Source: Dinghuibacter silviterrae (lineage in GTDB: Bacteria; Bacteroidota; Bacteroidia; Chitinophagales; Chitinophagaceae). Taken from it: 64,000 nucleotides of DNA. A program made the position numbers and the translations under genes. How positions within the stretch are numbered: the stretch's first letter is position 1; the number at the start of each line of letters is the position of its first letter. Below the pieces are notes generated by a model that was not told where the DNA came from, did no database searches, and was given only the letters and a program-made list of their open reading frames with translations. Where the stretch lies: the NCBI RefSeq assembly GCF_004366355.1, contig NZ_SODV01000001.1, positions 3,720,001 through 3,784,000 of the forward strand. Reading direction: 5' to 3'. Positions 23,249 through 31,382 of the stretch are shown here, piece by piece.

Positions 23249-23949
23249 TAGAATTTTCCGTTGAGTAAAGCAAAAAAGGCGTCGCTATAGCTGGCGCCGA
23301 TGGGTACTTCCTTGTCGCCGACCTTGACCTTGGCGCGGCTCACGACTTCGAGCTTGCTGAGGGGGACGATGTAAGAACGATGGATGCGGACAAACTCCTT
23401 TTCGGGGAGCTTGGCCTGGATGGCCTTTAGGGTCATCAGCGTGATGAGCGTTTTTTCGGGGAGGTAAATCTTTATAAAGTCGTCGAGGGCTTCGATGAGG
23501 AGGACGTCGCTGAGCTTGACCTTGACCTGCTGGTAGTCTGACTTGACAAAGATGGAGGCGTTGGCGATGTCCCGGGTCTGGACGAACTCCAGGTATTCCT
23601 TGGCCTTGTAGACGGCCTTTAGGAAGCGTTCGTATTCAATGGGCTTGACGAGGTAGTCGACGGCGTCTACGTTAAAGCCGTCGACGGCGTATTCGCTGTA
23701 GGCGGTGGTAAAGATCACCGCGGGGTTGTATTGCTGGATCTGGCCCGCAAGCTGGATGCCGCTGACGTCGGGCATTTGTATGTCGAGGAAGATGAGCTCT
23801 GGTTTTTCCTGGCGGATAAAATTCAGGGCTTCGTCGGGGTCGGTAAACGTCCCTTTGAGCTCCAGGAAATAAATCTTTTGTACGTACTTTTTGAGGACTT
23901 CCAGGGCCAGCGGCTCGTCGTCTATCGCAATGCAGGAGATCATCCGCAA
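23248..23949 (-). CDS. LytTR-family response regulator
   Basis: The 233-residue product has a receiver domain in residues 1-120 (CIAIDDEPLALEVL, phospho-acceptor Asp in FLDIQMPDVSG, VDYLVKPIEYERF) and a LytTR DNA-binding domain from about 140 (VKSDYQQVKVKLSDVLLIEAL, then FVRIHRSYIVPLSKLE). It would be phosphorylated by the histidine kinase encoded just upstream and bind DNA as a dimer. The kinase gene overlaps it by 10 bases, and the amine oxidase gene overlaps its stop. The pair of genes is the standard LytS/LytR-type arrangement of Bacteroidota. Its regulon is unknown; co-transcription with the amine oxidase suggests a link, which is only an inference. Confidence 0.93.
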   Translation of the reverse strand: MRMISCIAIDDEPLALEVLKKYVQKIYFLELKGTFTDPDEALNFIRQEKPELIFLDIQMPDVSGIQLAGQIQQYNPAVIFTTAYSEYAVDGFNVDAVDYLVKPIEYERFLKAVYKAKEYLEFVQTRDIANASIFVKSDYQQVKVKLSDVLLIEALDDFIKIYLPEKTLITLMTLKAIQAKLPEKEFVRIHRSYIVPLSKLEVVSRAKVKVGDKEVPIGASYSDAFFALLNGKF

Positions 23950-25031
23950 GTGATTTTTAAGGTGACCACAAAGAGGGACGGGGTGTCCCGGATCGTGAGT
24001 TCATGCCGGTCGGGGTAGAGGAGCGCCAGCCGCCTGCGGGCGTTGTTGATCCCGATACCGGTATTCTCCATGGCGCCCATGGTGTTGACGGCGTGTTTGG
24101 TGTTCTCTACCCATAAGGTAACGATATTTTCCCTGATCTGGATGTCGATCTTGATGGAGCTTTTTTCGCGGGCGCTAACGCCGTATTTGAAAGCGTTTTC
24201 GATAAAAGGGATCATGAGGAGGGGCGCGATCCGGAGGAGTTGCCCGTCACCGGATACCTGGTATTTCAGGTCTACCTTGTCGCTGAGCCGGAACTGCTGG
24301 AGCTCGATATAGCGTTGCAGGAATTCGAGGTCCTTTTGGAGGGGCACCAGTTCGTGGTCGGCCTCCTGGAGGATATACCGCATGATCTGCGAGAGCTTCA
24401 TCACCGCGTCGGCCGTGTGTACGGAGTCGGTGATGGCCATCGCATAAATGTTGTTCAGCGTATTGAAAAGGAAGTGCGGGTTGATCTGAGATTTGAGCAG
24501 CGAGAGCTCGGTCCGCAGGGTTTCCTTTTCCGCCTTTTCCTTCTGTCGTTCGGCGGCAAACCATTGCTGAAGGATCTTCGAGCCGGAGCTGATCACCAGG
24601 ACAAGCAGGAAAAGCGCCGCCGATCCTAAGTAGGGGAAGATGCGGAAACGGCGCCGCGGCGGACCTCCGGGTGGCATCCCGGGTGGGGGAGCGGGGTGGT
24701 GGTGCGTGATGAAGTTGACGAAGACATACTCGGGCACGTATAGATAGATGGCCAGCAGCCCGATCACGATCAGTGCGTAGAGCAGGATGCGTTTGTTGGC
24801 CAGGAACCGCGGGATGAGCACGAATGCGTTCAGGTAATAGAACATGACCAGGAACGCATTGGTAAAGACCTGGTTGAAGATGTAATAGGGATTGTTTTTC
24901 AGCGCCAGTTCATTCGGCGTCTTGAGGTTGCCGTTCATGAGGAGGTAAAGCAGGACGGTAAATGCGGACCAGGCCGCCACGTGTAGGACGATGTTTAAAA
25001 TGATCCGGCCTGATACCCACTCTTTTTTCAT
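23940..25031 (-). CDS. Sensor histidine kinase, LytS/YehU type
   Basis: The 363-residue product has four predicted membrane helices in residues about 10-165 (ILNIVLHVAAWSAFTVLLYL and three more), then the His-kinase domain with phospho-acceptor His in SQINPHFLFNTLNNIY and a HATPase part with PFIENAFKYGV and GIGINNARRRL. It has no periplasmic sensor domain, so the signal is probably sensed by the membrane part. A Pro-rich loop (HHPAPPPGMPPGGPP) lies between helices three and four. I chose ATG 25031 (MKKEWVSG) because it overlaps the lipoprotein stop as ATGA; the start at 25049 is possible. It is the partner of the LytTR regulator that follows. Confidence 0.92.
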   Translation of the reverse strand: MKKEWVSGRIILNIVLHVAAWSAFTVLLYLLMNGNLKTPNELALKNNPYYIFNQVFTNAFLVMFYYLNAFVLIPRFLANKRILLYALIVIGLLAIYLYVPEYVFVNFITHHHPAPPPGMPPGGPPRRRFRIFPYLGSAALFLLVLVISSGSKILQQWFAAERQKEKAEKETLRTELSLLKSQINPHFLFNTLNNIYAMAITDSVHTADAVMKLSQIMRYILQEADHELVPLQKDLEFLQRYIELQQFRLSDKVDLKYQVSGDGQLLRIAPLLMIPFIENAFKYGVSAREKSSIKIDIQIRENIVTLWVENTKHAVNTMGAMENTGIGINNARRRLALLYPDRHELTIRDTPSLFVVTLKITCG

Positions 25032-25852
25032 TGCTTTGCCAACATACATTTTATCCAGGCGCGCTGTGGTTTAAACAACTGCTCGTTCTGGAGTGAATAA
25101 GGATTCGTGGACAACCGTCCGCCTCTGCCTACGTTGATCCGCGCCCCCGTCATGTTGGCGCCGGGCTGTCCGATCTCCGAGGCGATCGGTGCATTCGGGT
25201 CTTCCGACCGGGGGATACCGTCGATGTACAACCCGATGGACAACGGCCGGGTAAAGGCCGTGGGCGGGACCGGATCTCCGTAGAGGCTTTTCAACGGTAT
25301 TTTGATCTCGTAGATCAGGATGTCTTCGGCGTCGAGGGTAAAACCGATGGTGAGCATGTCCTGGCTGCCCATCGCATTCAATCCGTTGCCGGACGCCCAG
25401 CCAAAGGTCTCATACTGGTTTTCCTGGAGCCGGATAAACTGGTGGTATTTTTCAGCTTCCACCCTGCTGTCCCCTTTGCTCGTTGCCGCGATCGCCTGGA
25501 GGGCGTTCCCGTCAACCGGCATGGGGAACTGGATGCCCGTGGCCTCCCTGCGGCTCCCGGTGGTATCCAGATAGACCTTCAACCCCATGCGGAAGATCTT
25601 GTCCTCCAGGCTGGGGTTGGTGGACGTCAGACAGAGATAAAGGTTGGCACTGTCGTTGGCCAGTGCGTACCGCATCGTGGTCCCGGGGTCAAGGGAAAAA
25701 GGAATCCCTTTCCAATCGCTGGCCTTCCCGTCCATGACGAGGTTGGGAGGCGCTATGGGCAAGGCGTGCTCATTCTGTGTCATGACGTGGGACGGGGAAC
25801 AGGCGGAGGCCAGGCAAATGCCAAAAGCCGCGGTTAACATCTTAATCTTCAT
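25028..25852 (-). CDS. Lipoprotein with possible CBM9/DOMON-like fold
   Basis: The 274-residue product has a lipoprotein signal ending in the lipobox CLASAC, so it is probably anchored in an envelope membrane. The mature part has the sequence feel of a beta-sandwich (VMDGKASDWKGIPFSL, then RYALANDSANLYLCL, then YEIKIPLKSLYGDP) known from CBM9-like and DOMON-like domains, which bind sugars or haem; the call is uncertain. The C-terminus is Pro/Gly-rich. I chose ATG 25852 (MKIKMLTAAFG) because the frame from 25894 adds a non-signal stretch. Its stop overlaps the histidine kinase start by 4 bases (ATGA), so it heads a lipoprotein-kinase-regulator operon and may report an extracellular signal. Confidence 0.6.
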   Translation of the reverse strand: MKIKMLTAAFGICLASACSPSHVMTQNEHALPIAPPNLVMDGKASDWKGIPFSLDPGTTMRYALANDSANLYLCLTSTNPSLEDKIFRMGLKVYLDTTGSRREATGIQFPMPVDGNALQAIAATSKGDSRVEAEKYHQFIRLQENQYETFGWASGNGLNAMGSQDMLTIGFTLDAEDILIYEIKIPLKSLYGDPVPPTAFTRPLSIGLYIDGIPRSEDPNAPIASEIGQPGANMTGARINVGRGGRLSTNPYSLQNEQLFKPQRAWIKCMLAKQ

Positions 25853-25942
25853 TATCCGTAACACGATGTGCTTGCAAGGTAAGCCTACCAGCAAGCGGGT
25901 TAAAAAATTCTAGATGAATGTAGGGGTTATATCGGTGAAAAC

Positions 25943-26758
25943 TCAGTACTGTTCGGACTCGTTGGGGAAATCACCCGAGCGGACGTCTTTGATGTACTGC
26001 TTCACGGCGCCATTCACCACCGCATAGAGGTCTGCGTATCTGCGTAAAAACCTGGGATTGAACTCGTTATTGATCCCGAGCATGTCGTGCATGACCAGGA
26101 CCTGGCCGTCGCAACCGCCGCCGGCCCCGATCGAGATCGTGGGGATGCGGAGGGATTGGCTGACCTCTGTCGCCAGTTGGGCGGGGATTTTTTCCAGGAC
26201 CAAGGCAAAACACCCGGCTTCCTCCAGGAGCAGCGCGTCCCGGCGCAACTTTTCGGCTTCCGCCTCCTCCTGGGCCCGGACGTTATAGGTCCCGAACTTG
26301 TAGATGGACTGGGGTGTCAGTCCCAGGTGACCCATGACAGGGACACCGGCCGTGAGGATGCGTTTGACGGATTCCAGGATCTCTTCCCCGCCTTCCAGTT
26401 TGATCCCATGGGCGCCGGTCTCCTTCATGATGCGGATGGTGGACTGGAGCGCCTCCTTCGAGTTGCCCTGGTAGTGACCAAAGGGCAGGTCTACCAGGAC
26501 CAGGCTCCGCTTTGCGCCGCGAACCACGCTGGCCGCGTGATAGATCATCTGGTCCAGGGTGATGGGAAGGGTCGTTTCGTGCCCGGCCATGACGTTGGAG
26601 GCCGAATCGCCCACCAGCAGGACGTCTATCCCCGCCTCGTCGAGGAGACGGGCAAAAGAATAATCGTAGGCGGTAAGCATGGCGATCTTCTCGCCCTTCT
26701 GCTTCATGCGCTGAAGGGTATGCGTGGTGATGCGTTTGACTTCGGTGTGAATGGACAT
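25943..26758 (-). CDS. panB: 3-methyl-2-oxobutanoate hydroxymethyltransferase
   Basis: The 271-residue product matches PanB, which adds a hydroxymethyl group from 5,10-methylene-THF to 2-oxoisovalerate in the first step of pantothenate synthesis. Seen: [34 protein letters not shown] (metal and substrate site), [24 protein letters not shown], and [13 protein letters not shown], all family motifs, with C-terminal [10 protein letters not shown]. Length is normal. It is transcribed towards the lipoprotein operon, with metK upstream and panC/panD further right on the other strand, so the pantothenate genes are grouped but not in one operon. The metK-panB gap holds a hairpin terminator. Confidence 0.97.
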   Translation of the reverse strand: MSIHTEVKRITTHTLQRMKQKGEKIAMLTAYDYSFARLLDEAGIDVLLVGDSASNVMAGHETTLPITLDQMIYHAASVVRGAKRSLVLVDLPFGHYQGNSKEALQSTIRIMKETGAHGIKLEGGEEILESVKRILTAGVPVMGHLGLTPQSIYKFGTYNVRAQEEAEAEKLRRDALLLEEAGCFALVLEKIPAQLATEVSQSLRIPTISIGAGGGCDGQVLVMHDMLGINNEFNPRFLRRYADLYAVVNGAVKQYIKDVRSGDFPNESEQY

Positions 26759-26782
26759 AAGTGTGGTCCTCCTGTAAAAAGG

Positions 26783-26806
26783 AAGCCCCCGTTTTTGCGG
26801 GGGCTT
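26783..26806 (-). terminator. Terminator between metK and panB
   Basis: A 9-base stem AAGCCCCCG/CGGGGGCTT with a 6-base loop (TTTTTG on the plus strand) lies 4 bases after the metK stop; on the minus strand it is followed by CCTTTTTAC. It would end the metK message before panB. Confidence 0.75.
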
Positions 26807-26810
26807 TTAT

Positions 26811-28064
26811 TTATTTCAGGCCGAAGGCCTTTTTTATCTCTTTGACCATGTCGAGCTTTTCCCAGGTGAAGAGCTCCACCTTGACTTTCTTTTCCTTCCC
26901 ATCAGACCCCTTAAAGCCCTTGGTGACCGTCTCGTTCTTCCGGCCCATGTGCCCGTAGGCGGCGGTTTCGGAATAGATCGGGCTGCGCAGCTTGAGCCGG
27001 GTTTCGATGGCGTAGGGACGCATGTCGAACAGCGTTTCGACCTGTTTGGCGATCTTGCCGTCGGTCAGGTCCACCTTGGCCGTGCCAAAGGTATTGACAT
27101 AGATCCCCATGGGCTGGGCCACGCCGATGGCGTAGGAGACCTGTACCAGGACTTCGGAAGCGACACCGGCGGCGACCAGGTTCTTGGCAATGTGCCGGCA
27201 GGCGTACGCCGCGGAGCGGTCGACCTTGGAAGGATCCTTGCCGCTGAACGCGCCGCCCCCGTGGGCACCACGGCCCCCGTAGGTATCGACGATGATCTTA
27301 CGGCCGGTCAGCCCCGTGTCCCCGTGCGGGCCGCCGATAACGAACTTGCCGGTGGGGTTGATGTGGTACTTCACCTTGTTGTTGAACAGGTGCTTGTACT
27401 CGGGGTATTGGGCCTGAACCCGCGGGATCAGGATGTTGATCACGTCCCTTTTGATCTTGGCCTGCATCTTCTCGTCCGTGTCGAACTCGTCGTGCTGGGT
27501 GGAGATGACGATGGCGTCTATGCGTACGGGTTTGTTATCGTCGGAATATTCGATCGTTACCTGGGACTTGGCGTCCGGGCGCAGGTATTTGATTTGTTTG
27601 TTCTCGCGGCGAAGGGCTGCCAGCTCAATGAGCAGCTTGTGGGCGAGGTCCAGCGGCAGCGGCATAAAGTCCTTGGTTTCGCTGGACGCGTAACCGAACA
27701 TCATCCCCTGGTCGCCCGCGCCTTGTTCTTCCTTGTCCTTTTTGTCGACGCCCCGGTTGATGTCCGCGGATTGTTCGTGGATAGCGGAAATGATCCCACA
27801 CGAGTTGGCCTCGAACATGTACTCGCTTTTCGTGTACCCGATCCTGGCGATCACGTCACGGGCGATTTTTTGTACGTCCAGGTAGGTCTTGGATTTGACC
27901 TCCCCTGCAAGCACCACCTGCCCCGTGGTCACCAGCGTTTCGCATGCTACTTTGGAATCAGGGTCCCAGGCTAAGAAATTATCGATCAGCGCATCGGAAA
28001 TTTGATCGGCCACTTTATCCGGGTGACCTTCACTCACGGATTCACTGGTGAATAAATAAGGCAT
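26811..28064 (-). CDS. metK: S-adenosylmethionine synthetase
   Basis: The 417-residue product matches methionine adenosyltransferase, which makes SAM from methionine and ATP. Seen: [17 protein letters not shown] near the start, [23 protein letters not shown] (the ATP-loop motif), [18 protein letters not shown], and [17 protein letters not shown]. The C-terminus ([13 protein letters not shown], then [13 protein letters not shown]) is complete. The sequence is normal in length. It is preceded by a TACTTTTG box at 28087-28094. Its upstream neighbour on the same strand is the GT5-like gene, 35 bases away, a gap too short for a SAM riboswitch. Confidence 0.97.
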   Translation of the reverse strand: MPYLFTSESVSEGHPDKVADQISDALIDNFLAWDPDSKVACETLVTTGQVVLAGEVKSKTYLDVQKIARDVIARIGYTKSEYMFEANSCGIISAIHEQSADINRGVDKKDKEEQGAGDQGMMFGYASSETKDFMPLPLDLAHKLLIELAALRRENKQIKYLRPDAKSQVTIEYSDDNKPVRIDAIVISTQHDEFDTDEKMQAKIKRDVINILIPRVQAQYPEYKHLFNNKVKYHINPTGKFVIGGPHGDTGLTGRKIIVDTYGGRGAHGGGAFSGKDPSKVDRSAAYACRHIAKNLVAAGVASEVLVQVSYAIGVAQPMGIYVNTFGTAKVDLTDGKIAKQVETLFDMRPYAIETRLKLRSPIYSETAAYGHMGRKNETVTKGFKGSDGKEKKVKVELFTWEKLDMVKEIKKAFGLK

Positions 28065-28086
28065 AGTAAGTGATAATTATTTTTTG

Positions 28087-28094
28087 CAAAAGTA
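28087..28094 (-). promoter_or_regulatory. Promoter -7 box of metK
   Basis: On the minus strand TACTTTTG matches the TAnnTTTG box exactly, ending 22 bases before the ATG at 28064. A good -33 TTTG is not seen at the expected distance. Confidence 0.5.
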
Positions 28095-28099
28095 GGGGA

Positions 28100-28921
28100 T
28101 TAACCATTAGAGAGTTCATGATAAAGCTGGAGATAGTCCGTCAGGTCCTCCTGGTGGTTGACGTCGAAAGGCAGCACCTTTTTGCCCTTGACCTTCCCAA
28201 ACTCTTCCAGGAGCTTTTTGTCTACCTTTTCCGCCCCAAAAGTCACGGCGTCCGCGTAGGTCGCGCCGCCCCGGAAAAGGGCCGTATTATTGGCCTCCTT
28301 GTAGGGGTCCAGGTCCTTTTCCTTGATATTGGTATGGATGATCGCCTTTTTGACCAGGTCCGGTCCCAGGCTTTCCTGGAAGGTGTTCTGGCCGATGGTA
28401 AAGACCACTTTGGTGTGGTTGAACACGGGTTCCTTTTTGTACGCCGTCTTCAGGTAAAGGGGAATCAGACCCGTCATCCAGCCGGCGCAATGGATGATGT
28501 CCGGGGGCCAGCCGAATTTCTTGACCGTTTCCAGGGCCCCCTTGCAAAAAAAGATCGTCCTGAGATCGTTGTCCTCGTACCACTTGTCCGATTCGTCGCA
28601 AAGAACCCCTTTACGCTTGAAAAAGTCTTCATTGTCCAGGAAATACACCTGCAGACGGGCGTTGGGTAAGGAGGCTACCTTGATCTGGAGCGGGTAGTCG
28701 TCATTGTCGACCGAAACATTAATCCCTGAAAGCCGGACTACTTCGTGGAGGCGGTGCCTCCTTTCATTGATCATGCCGAAACGGGGCATGATGCAGCGCA
28801 CTTCGAAACCGTTATCATTTGCTTTGATAGCCAACTGATTGATGACCGCGGAGAACTCCGTTTCCTCCAAATAAGGAGACATTTCGTTGGCTATGAATAA
28901 AATCCGTTTCTTTGCTGGCAT
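28100..28921 (-). CDS. Single-domain GT5-like (glycogen/starch synthase) protein
   Basis: The 273-residue product resembles only the N-terminal half of a starch/glycogen synthase (GT5, GT-B fold). Seen: KKRILFIANEMSPYLEETEF, where the family has KxGGL, NGFEVRCIMPRFG, WPPDIIHCAGWMTGLIPLYL and KVVFTIGQNTFQ. The usual Lys-x-Gly-Gly of the donor loop is replaced here by EETEF. The C-terminal nucleotide-sugar-binding domain (about 200 residues) is absent; the frame ends in HQEDLTDYLQLYHELSNG. It is probably not a normal polymerising synthase. It is divergent from panC and lies upstream of metK. The same arrangement next to pantothenate genes occurs in other Bacteroidota, from memory, so the protein is probably real and conserved. 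Its function is unknown. Confidence 0.72.
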   Translation of the reverse strand: MPAKKRILFIANEMSPYLEETEFSAVINQLAIKANDNGFEVRCIMPRFGMINERRHRLHEVVRLSGINVSVDNDDYPLQIKVASLPNARLQVYFLDNEDFFKRKGVLCDESDKWYEDNDLRTIFFCKGALETVKKFGWPPDIIHCAGWMTGLIPLYLKTAYKKEPVFNHTKVVFTIGQNTFQESLGPDLVKKAIIHTNIKEKDLDPYKEANNTALFRGGATYADAVTFGAEKVDKKLLEEFGKVKGKKVLPFDVNHQEDLTDYLQLYHELSNG

Positions 28922-28961
28922 TTAGGTTAAGTTAAGGAATTGTTACCTGACAAAATGAGTG

Positions 28962-28969
28962 CAAAGGTA
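28962..28969 (-). promoter_or_regulatory. Promoter -7 box of the GT5-like gene
   Basis: On the minus strand TACCTTTG matches TAnnTTTG exactly, ending 40 bases before the ATG at 28921. It lies in the divergent gap with panC. Confidence 0.45.
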
Positions 28970-28983
28970 GTTATTTTTTGATT

Positions 28984-29910
28984 ATGGTCATTTGCAAGAC
29001 GGTTGCCGATCTGCGCGCCTATCTCTCCAGCCGCCCCCGGGGGCCCCGCTTAGGCTTTATCCCAACGATGGGCGCCCTCCACGACGGACACGCCTCCCTG
29101 ATCCGGGAAGCCAAGGCCGGCGGACGTTTCACCGTGTGTAGCGTCTTTGTCAACCCCACCCAGTTCAACGACCCCGCCGACTTCCAGAAATACCCGAAGA
29201 CGATCGAAAGCGATATCCTGTTGTTGGAACAGGCGGGTGTGGACGTGCTCTTCCTGCCGTCCGTTTCCGAAATTTATCCCACCGGTGTAGTTTTAACGAA
29301 ACACTATGATTTGGGGTACCTGGAAACCGTGCTCGAAGGGGCCTATCGCCCGGGGCACTTCCAGGGGGTTTGCCAGGTGGTGGAACGGCTGCTCCGCATT
29401 GTCCAGCCGGATGATTTGTACATGGGGCAGAAGGATTACCAGCAATGTATGGTCATACGGCGGTTGATCGAGCTGGAGCAGCTTCCTGTCGTTTTGGTCG
29501 TCTGTCCGATTCGACGCGAAGCGGACGGGCTCGCCATGAGCAGCCGCAATTTGCGGCTTGATGCGGTGCACCGGGAGGGGGCGACGGCCATCTATGAGGC
29601 GCTCGAAATGATCCGGCGCCGGGTCTCGGAGGTGCTCGCCGCACCGTTGGGCAGCGCGCCCGCGCGGCGCGGCAGCGGCGCTGCGCCGGAGGCCGCGGCT
29701 GCGCCGCTCGCGCCCATTACGGCCGAGGCCCGCGCCTCCCTGGAAGCCAAGGGCTTCCGCGTGGACTACGTAGAAATCGCTGACGGCACTACGCTTCAAC
29801 TGCTGGAAAGCTGGGACGGGCGCGCCCCCGCTGTCGCCCTCATCGCCGCTTTTTGGGGTGAGGTCCGTCTCATCGACAACGAGGTGTTGGCGCCAAAGCG
29901 CTCCTCGTGA
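28984..29910 (+). CDS. panC: Pantothenate synthetase
   Basis: The 308-residue product is pantoate-beta-alanine ligase, the last step of pantothenate synthesis: ATP activates pantoate, and beta-alanine then forms the amide. Seen: GFIPTMGALHDGHASLIREA with the HIGH-like motif, VNPTQFNDPADFQKYPK, VLEGAYRPGHFQGV, YMGQKDYQQCMVI and LAMSSRNLRL. I chose ATG 28984; the frame can also be read from a TTG at 28978. The product is longer than usual because an Ala/Pro/Gly/Arg-rich segment of about 25 residues (from 29632 to about 29720) is inserted before SLEAKGFRVDYVE. This looks like a low-complexity expansion between otherwise normal parts. The beta-alanine it needs is made by PanD from the next gene. 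Confidence 0.95.
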   Translation: MVICKTVADLRAYLSSRPRGPRLGFIPTMGALHDGHASLIREAKAGGRFTVCSVFVNPTQFNDPADFQKYPKTIESDILLLEQAGVDVLFLPSVSEIYPTGVVLTKHYDLGYLETVLEGAYRPGHFQGVCQVVERLLRIVQPDDLYMGQKDYQQCMVIRRLIELEQLPVVLVVCPIRREADGLAMSSRNLRLDAVHREGATAIYEALEMIRRRVSEVLAAPLGSAPARRGSGAAPEAAAAPLAPITAEARASLEAKGFRVDYVEIADGTTLQLLESWDGRAPAVALIAAFWGEVRLIDNEVLAPKRSS

Positions 29911-29932
29911 AATTTAGCGCTTTGGCGCCAAC
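29886..29932. repeat. Perfect 17-base inverted repeat over the panC stop
   Basis: GTTGGCGCCAAAGCGCT at 29886-29902 (inside the last codons of panC) and its exact reverse complement at 29916-29932 frame a 13-base loop containing the panC stop. It is a strong hairpin; it is not followed by a T-run. Confidence 0.85.
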
Positions 29933-29947
29933 TTCGCTAATTATTTC

Positions 29948-29976
29948 CCCTTCGGGGGCTGTGCCGGAGGCACAGC
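29948..29976. other. Two small hairpins in the panC-panD gap
   Basis: CCCC-TTC-GGGG (29948-29958) and CTGTGCC-GGA-GGCACAG (29960-29976) follow the 17-base repeat. They lie before the panD promoter box and may act in termination, mRNA stability or as an attenuator. Confidence 0.4.
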
Positions 29977-29992
29977 AATACTGAAGTTGTTG

Positions 29993-30000
29993 TAACTTTG
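29993..30000 (+). promoter_or_regulatory. Promoter -7 box of panD
   Basis: TAACTTTG matches TAnnTTTG exactly and ends 7 bases before the ATG at 30008. Transcription starting a few bases past the box would leave almost no leader. Confidence 0.55.
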
Positions 30001-30007
30001 CGGCCTT

Positions 30008-30352
30008 ATGGATATTGAAGTACTAAAATCAAAGATCCACCGGGCAGTGATCACCGAGGCCAACCTCAATTATGTAGGGAGCCTGACGTTGGATGAGGAC
30101 CTGATGGACGCGGCCAACATCATCGAAAACGAAAAGGTACAGGTTGTCAATGTCAATAACGGTTCCCGTTTGGAAACCTATGTCATCAAGGGCAAGCGCG
30201 GCTCCGGCGTGGTTTGTCTCAATGGCCCCGCGGCCCGTCAGGGCATGGCCGGTGACGTCGTCGTCGTGATCTCGTATGCGCGCATGGACTTCGACACCGC
30301 AAAGACTTTTAAGCCTTGGCTCGTCTTTCCAAAAGATGGAAATCGATTATAA
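30008..30352 (+). CDS. panD: Aspartate 1-decarboxylase
   Basis: The 114-residue product is PanD, which converts aspartate into beta-alanine for pantothenate. It is a proenzyme that cuts itself between Gly24 and Ser25 ([10 protein letters not shown]) to make the pyruvoyl cofactor; both residues are present. Other motifs: [30 protein letters not shown] and [10 protein letters not shown]. Length is normal and there is no insertion. It has its own TAACTTTG box, so it may be transcribed separately from panC. The next gene (YbhN-like) begins 15 bases later and may be co-transcribed. Confidence 0.97.
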   Translation: MDIEVLKSKIHRAVITEANLNYVGSLTLDEDLMDAANIIENEKVQVVNVNNGSRLETYVIKGKRGSGVVCLNGPAARQGMAGDVVVVISYARMDFDTAKTFKPWLVFPKDGNRL

Positions 30353-30367
30353 GGCGTAAATTAGGCT

Positions 30368-31381
30368 ATGCGTAAAAAAATCCTGCTTGTTCTCCGGTAC
30401 GCCTTTTTTCTGATCTTCGGTATCGTGCTGGCCTGGATACCCATCCACAACATCACCCCTGAAAAGTGGACCGAGATCAAGGGCGCATTGGGGCAGGCGC
30501 GGTATTTTCTGCTGATCCCTATCTGCATCCTGTACCTGCTGAGCCACTGGAGCCGGGCCGTGCGCTGGAAGATCATGATTGCTCCGTTGGGATACAAGCC
30601 GGTCACGCTGAACGTTTTTTTTGCCGTCCTCATCGGGTATCTGACCAACCTGGCCTTGCCTCGCCTGGGCGAAGTGGTCCGTTGTTCCGTCCTGGGCAGA
30701 CACGAAAAGATACCCATCGAACAGCTCCTGGGGACCATCATCGTAGAGCGGATCTTCGACGTGATATGCCTGATCATCGTTTTCTTCCTGGCATTTTCTC
30801 TACAGGCAAAGGAGCTCAATGACTTTGTGCTGGGTCAGTTCCGGAACGGGCAGGGCAAGGAACACCACCTGCTTGTATGGTTCCTGCTCAGCTTCGCTCT
30901 CGTAGCCGCTGTGGCGGTCTACGTGTTTATTCGATTTAAGGAAAACAAGGTCGTGGCCTGGGCGCGCAAGATCCTTACGGGTATGTGGGCGGGCATCGTC
31001 CGCGTCCGGTTGATGAAGAAGAAGGGCTGGTTCCTTTTCCACACCGTCCTGATCTGGACCCTGTACCTGGTGTGTACCCGGCTTGGGATGTATTCCTTCC
31101 GGGAGCTCGACGGTCTGGGGATCAAAGAAGCCCTGAGCGTCCTGGGGGTGGGCAGCATCGGCATGATCGTTACCCAAGGCGGTCTGGGCGCCTATCCGCT
31201 CCTGGTGCAGCGGACCCTGATGTTCTATTCCATCCCGGACGGTGTCGCGCTGGCGGCCGGTAACCTGTTGTGGATCGTACCGACCCTTCTCGTTGTCATC
31301 AGCGGCATCATTTCATTCGTGGGGCTTGCCTCCAAGGCTAAATCGTCAAGAGATGAAGAATTACCCGCATACGGCCAGTAA
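30368..31381 (+). CDS. Flippase-like YbhN/UPF0104 membrane protein
   Basis: The 337-residue product is a polytopic inner-membrane protein of the lysylphosphatidylglycerol-synthase-type flippase fold. About eight hydrophobic segments are visible (FFLIFGIVLAWIPI, IPICILYLLSHWS, FFAVLIGYLTNLALPRLGEV, VICLIIVFFLAFSL, LVWFLLSFALVAAVAVYVFI and others). The loop LPRLGEVVRCSVLGR and the segment TQGGLGAYP are family features. Members are thought to flip or transport lipids or cell-envelope precursors; the substrate here is unknown. The gene is next to panD on the left and overlaps no other frame of note. It ends 1 base before the chosen start of the adenylyltransferase gene, so a shared message is likely. 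Confidence 0.85.
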   Translation: MRKKILLVLRYAFFLIFGIVLAWIPIHNITPEKWTEIKGALGQARYFLLIPICILYLLSHWSRAVRWKIMIAPLGYKPVTLNVFFAVLIGYLTNLALPRLGEVVRCSVLGRHEKIPIEQLLGTIIVERIFDVICLIIVFFLAFSLQAKELNDFVLGQFRNGQGKEHHLLVWFLLSFALVAAVAVYVFIRFKENKVVAWARKILTGMWAGIVRVRLMKKKGWFLFHTVLIWTLYLVCTRLGMYSFRELDGLGIKEALSVLGVGSIGMIVTQGGLGAYPLLVQRTLMFYSIPDGVALAAGNLLWIVPTLLVVISGIISFVGLASKAKSSRDEELPAYGQ

Positions 31382-31382
31382 A

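Noticed and set aside
28065..28099. SAM riboswitch upstream of metK
   Set aside because: Only about 35 bases separate the two genes, too little for a known SAM aptamer.
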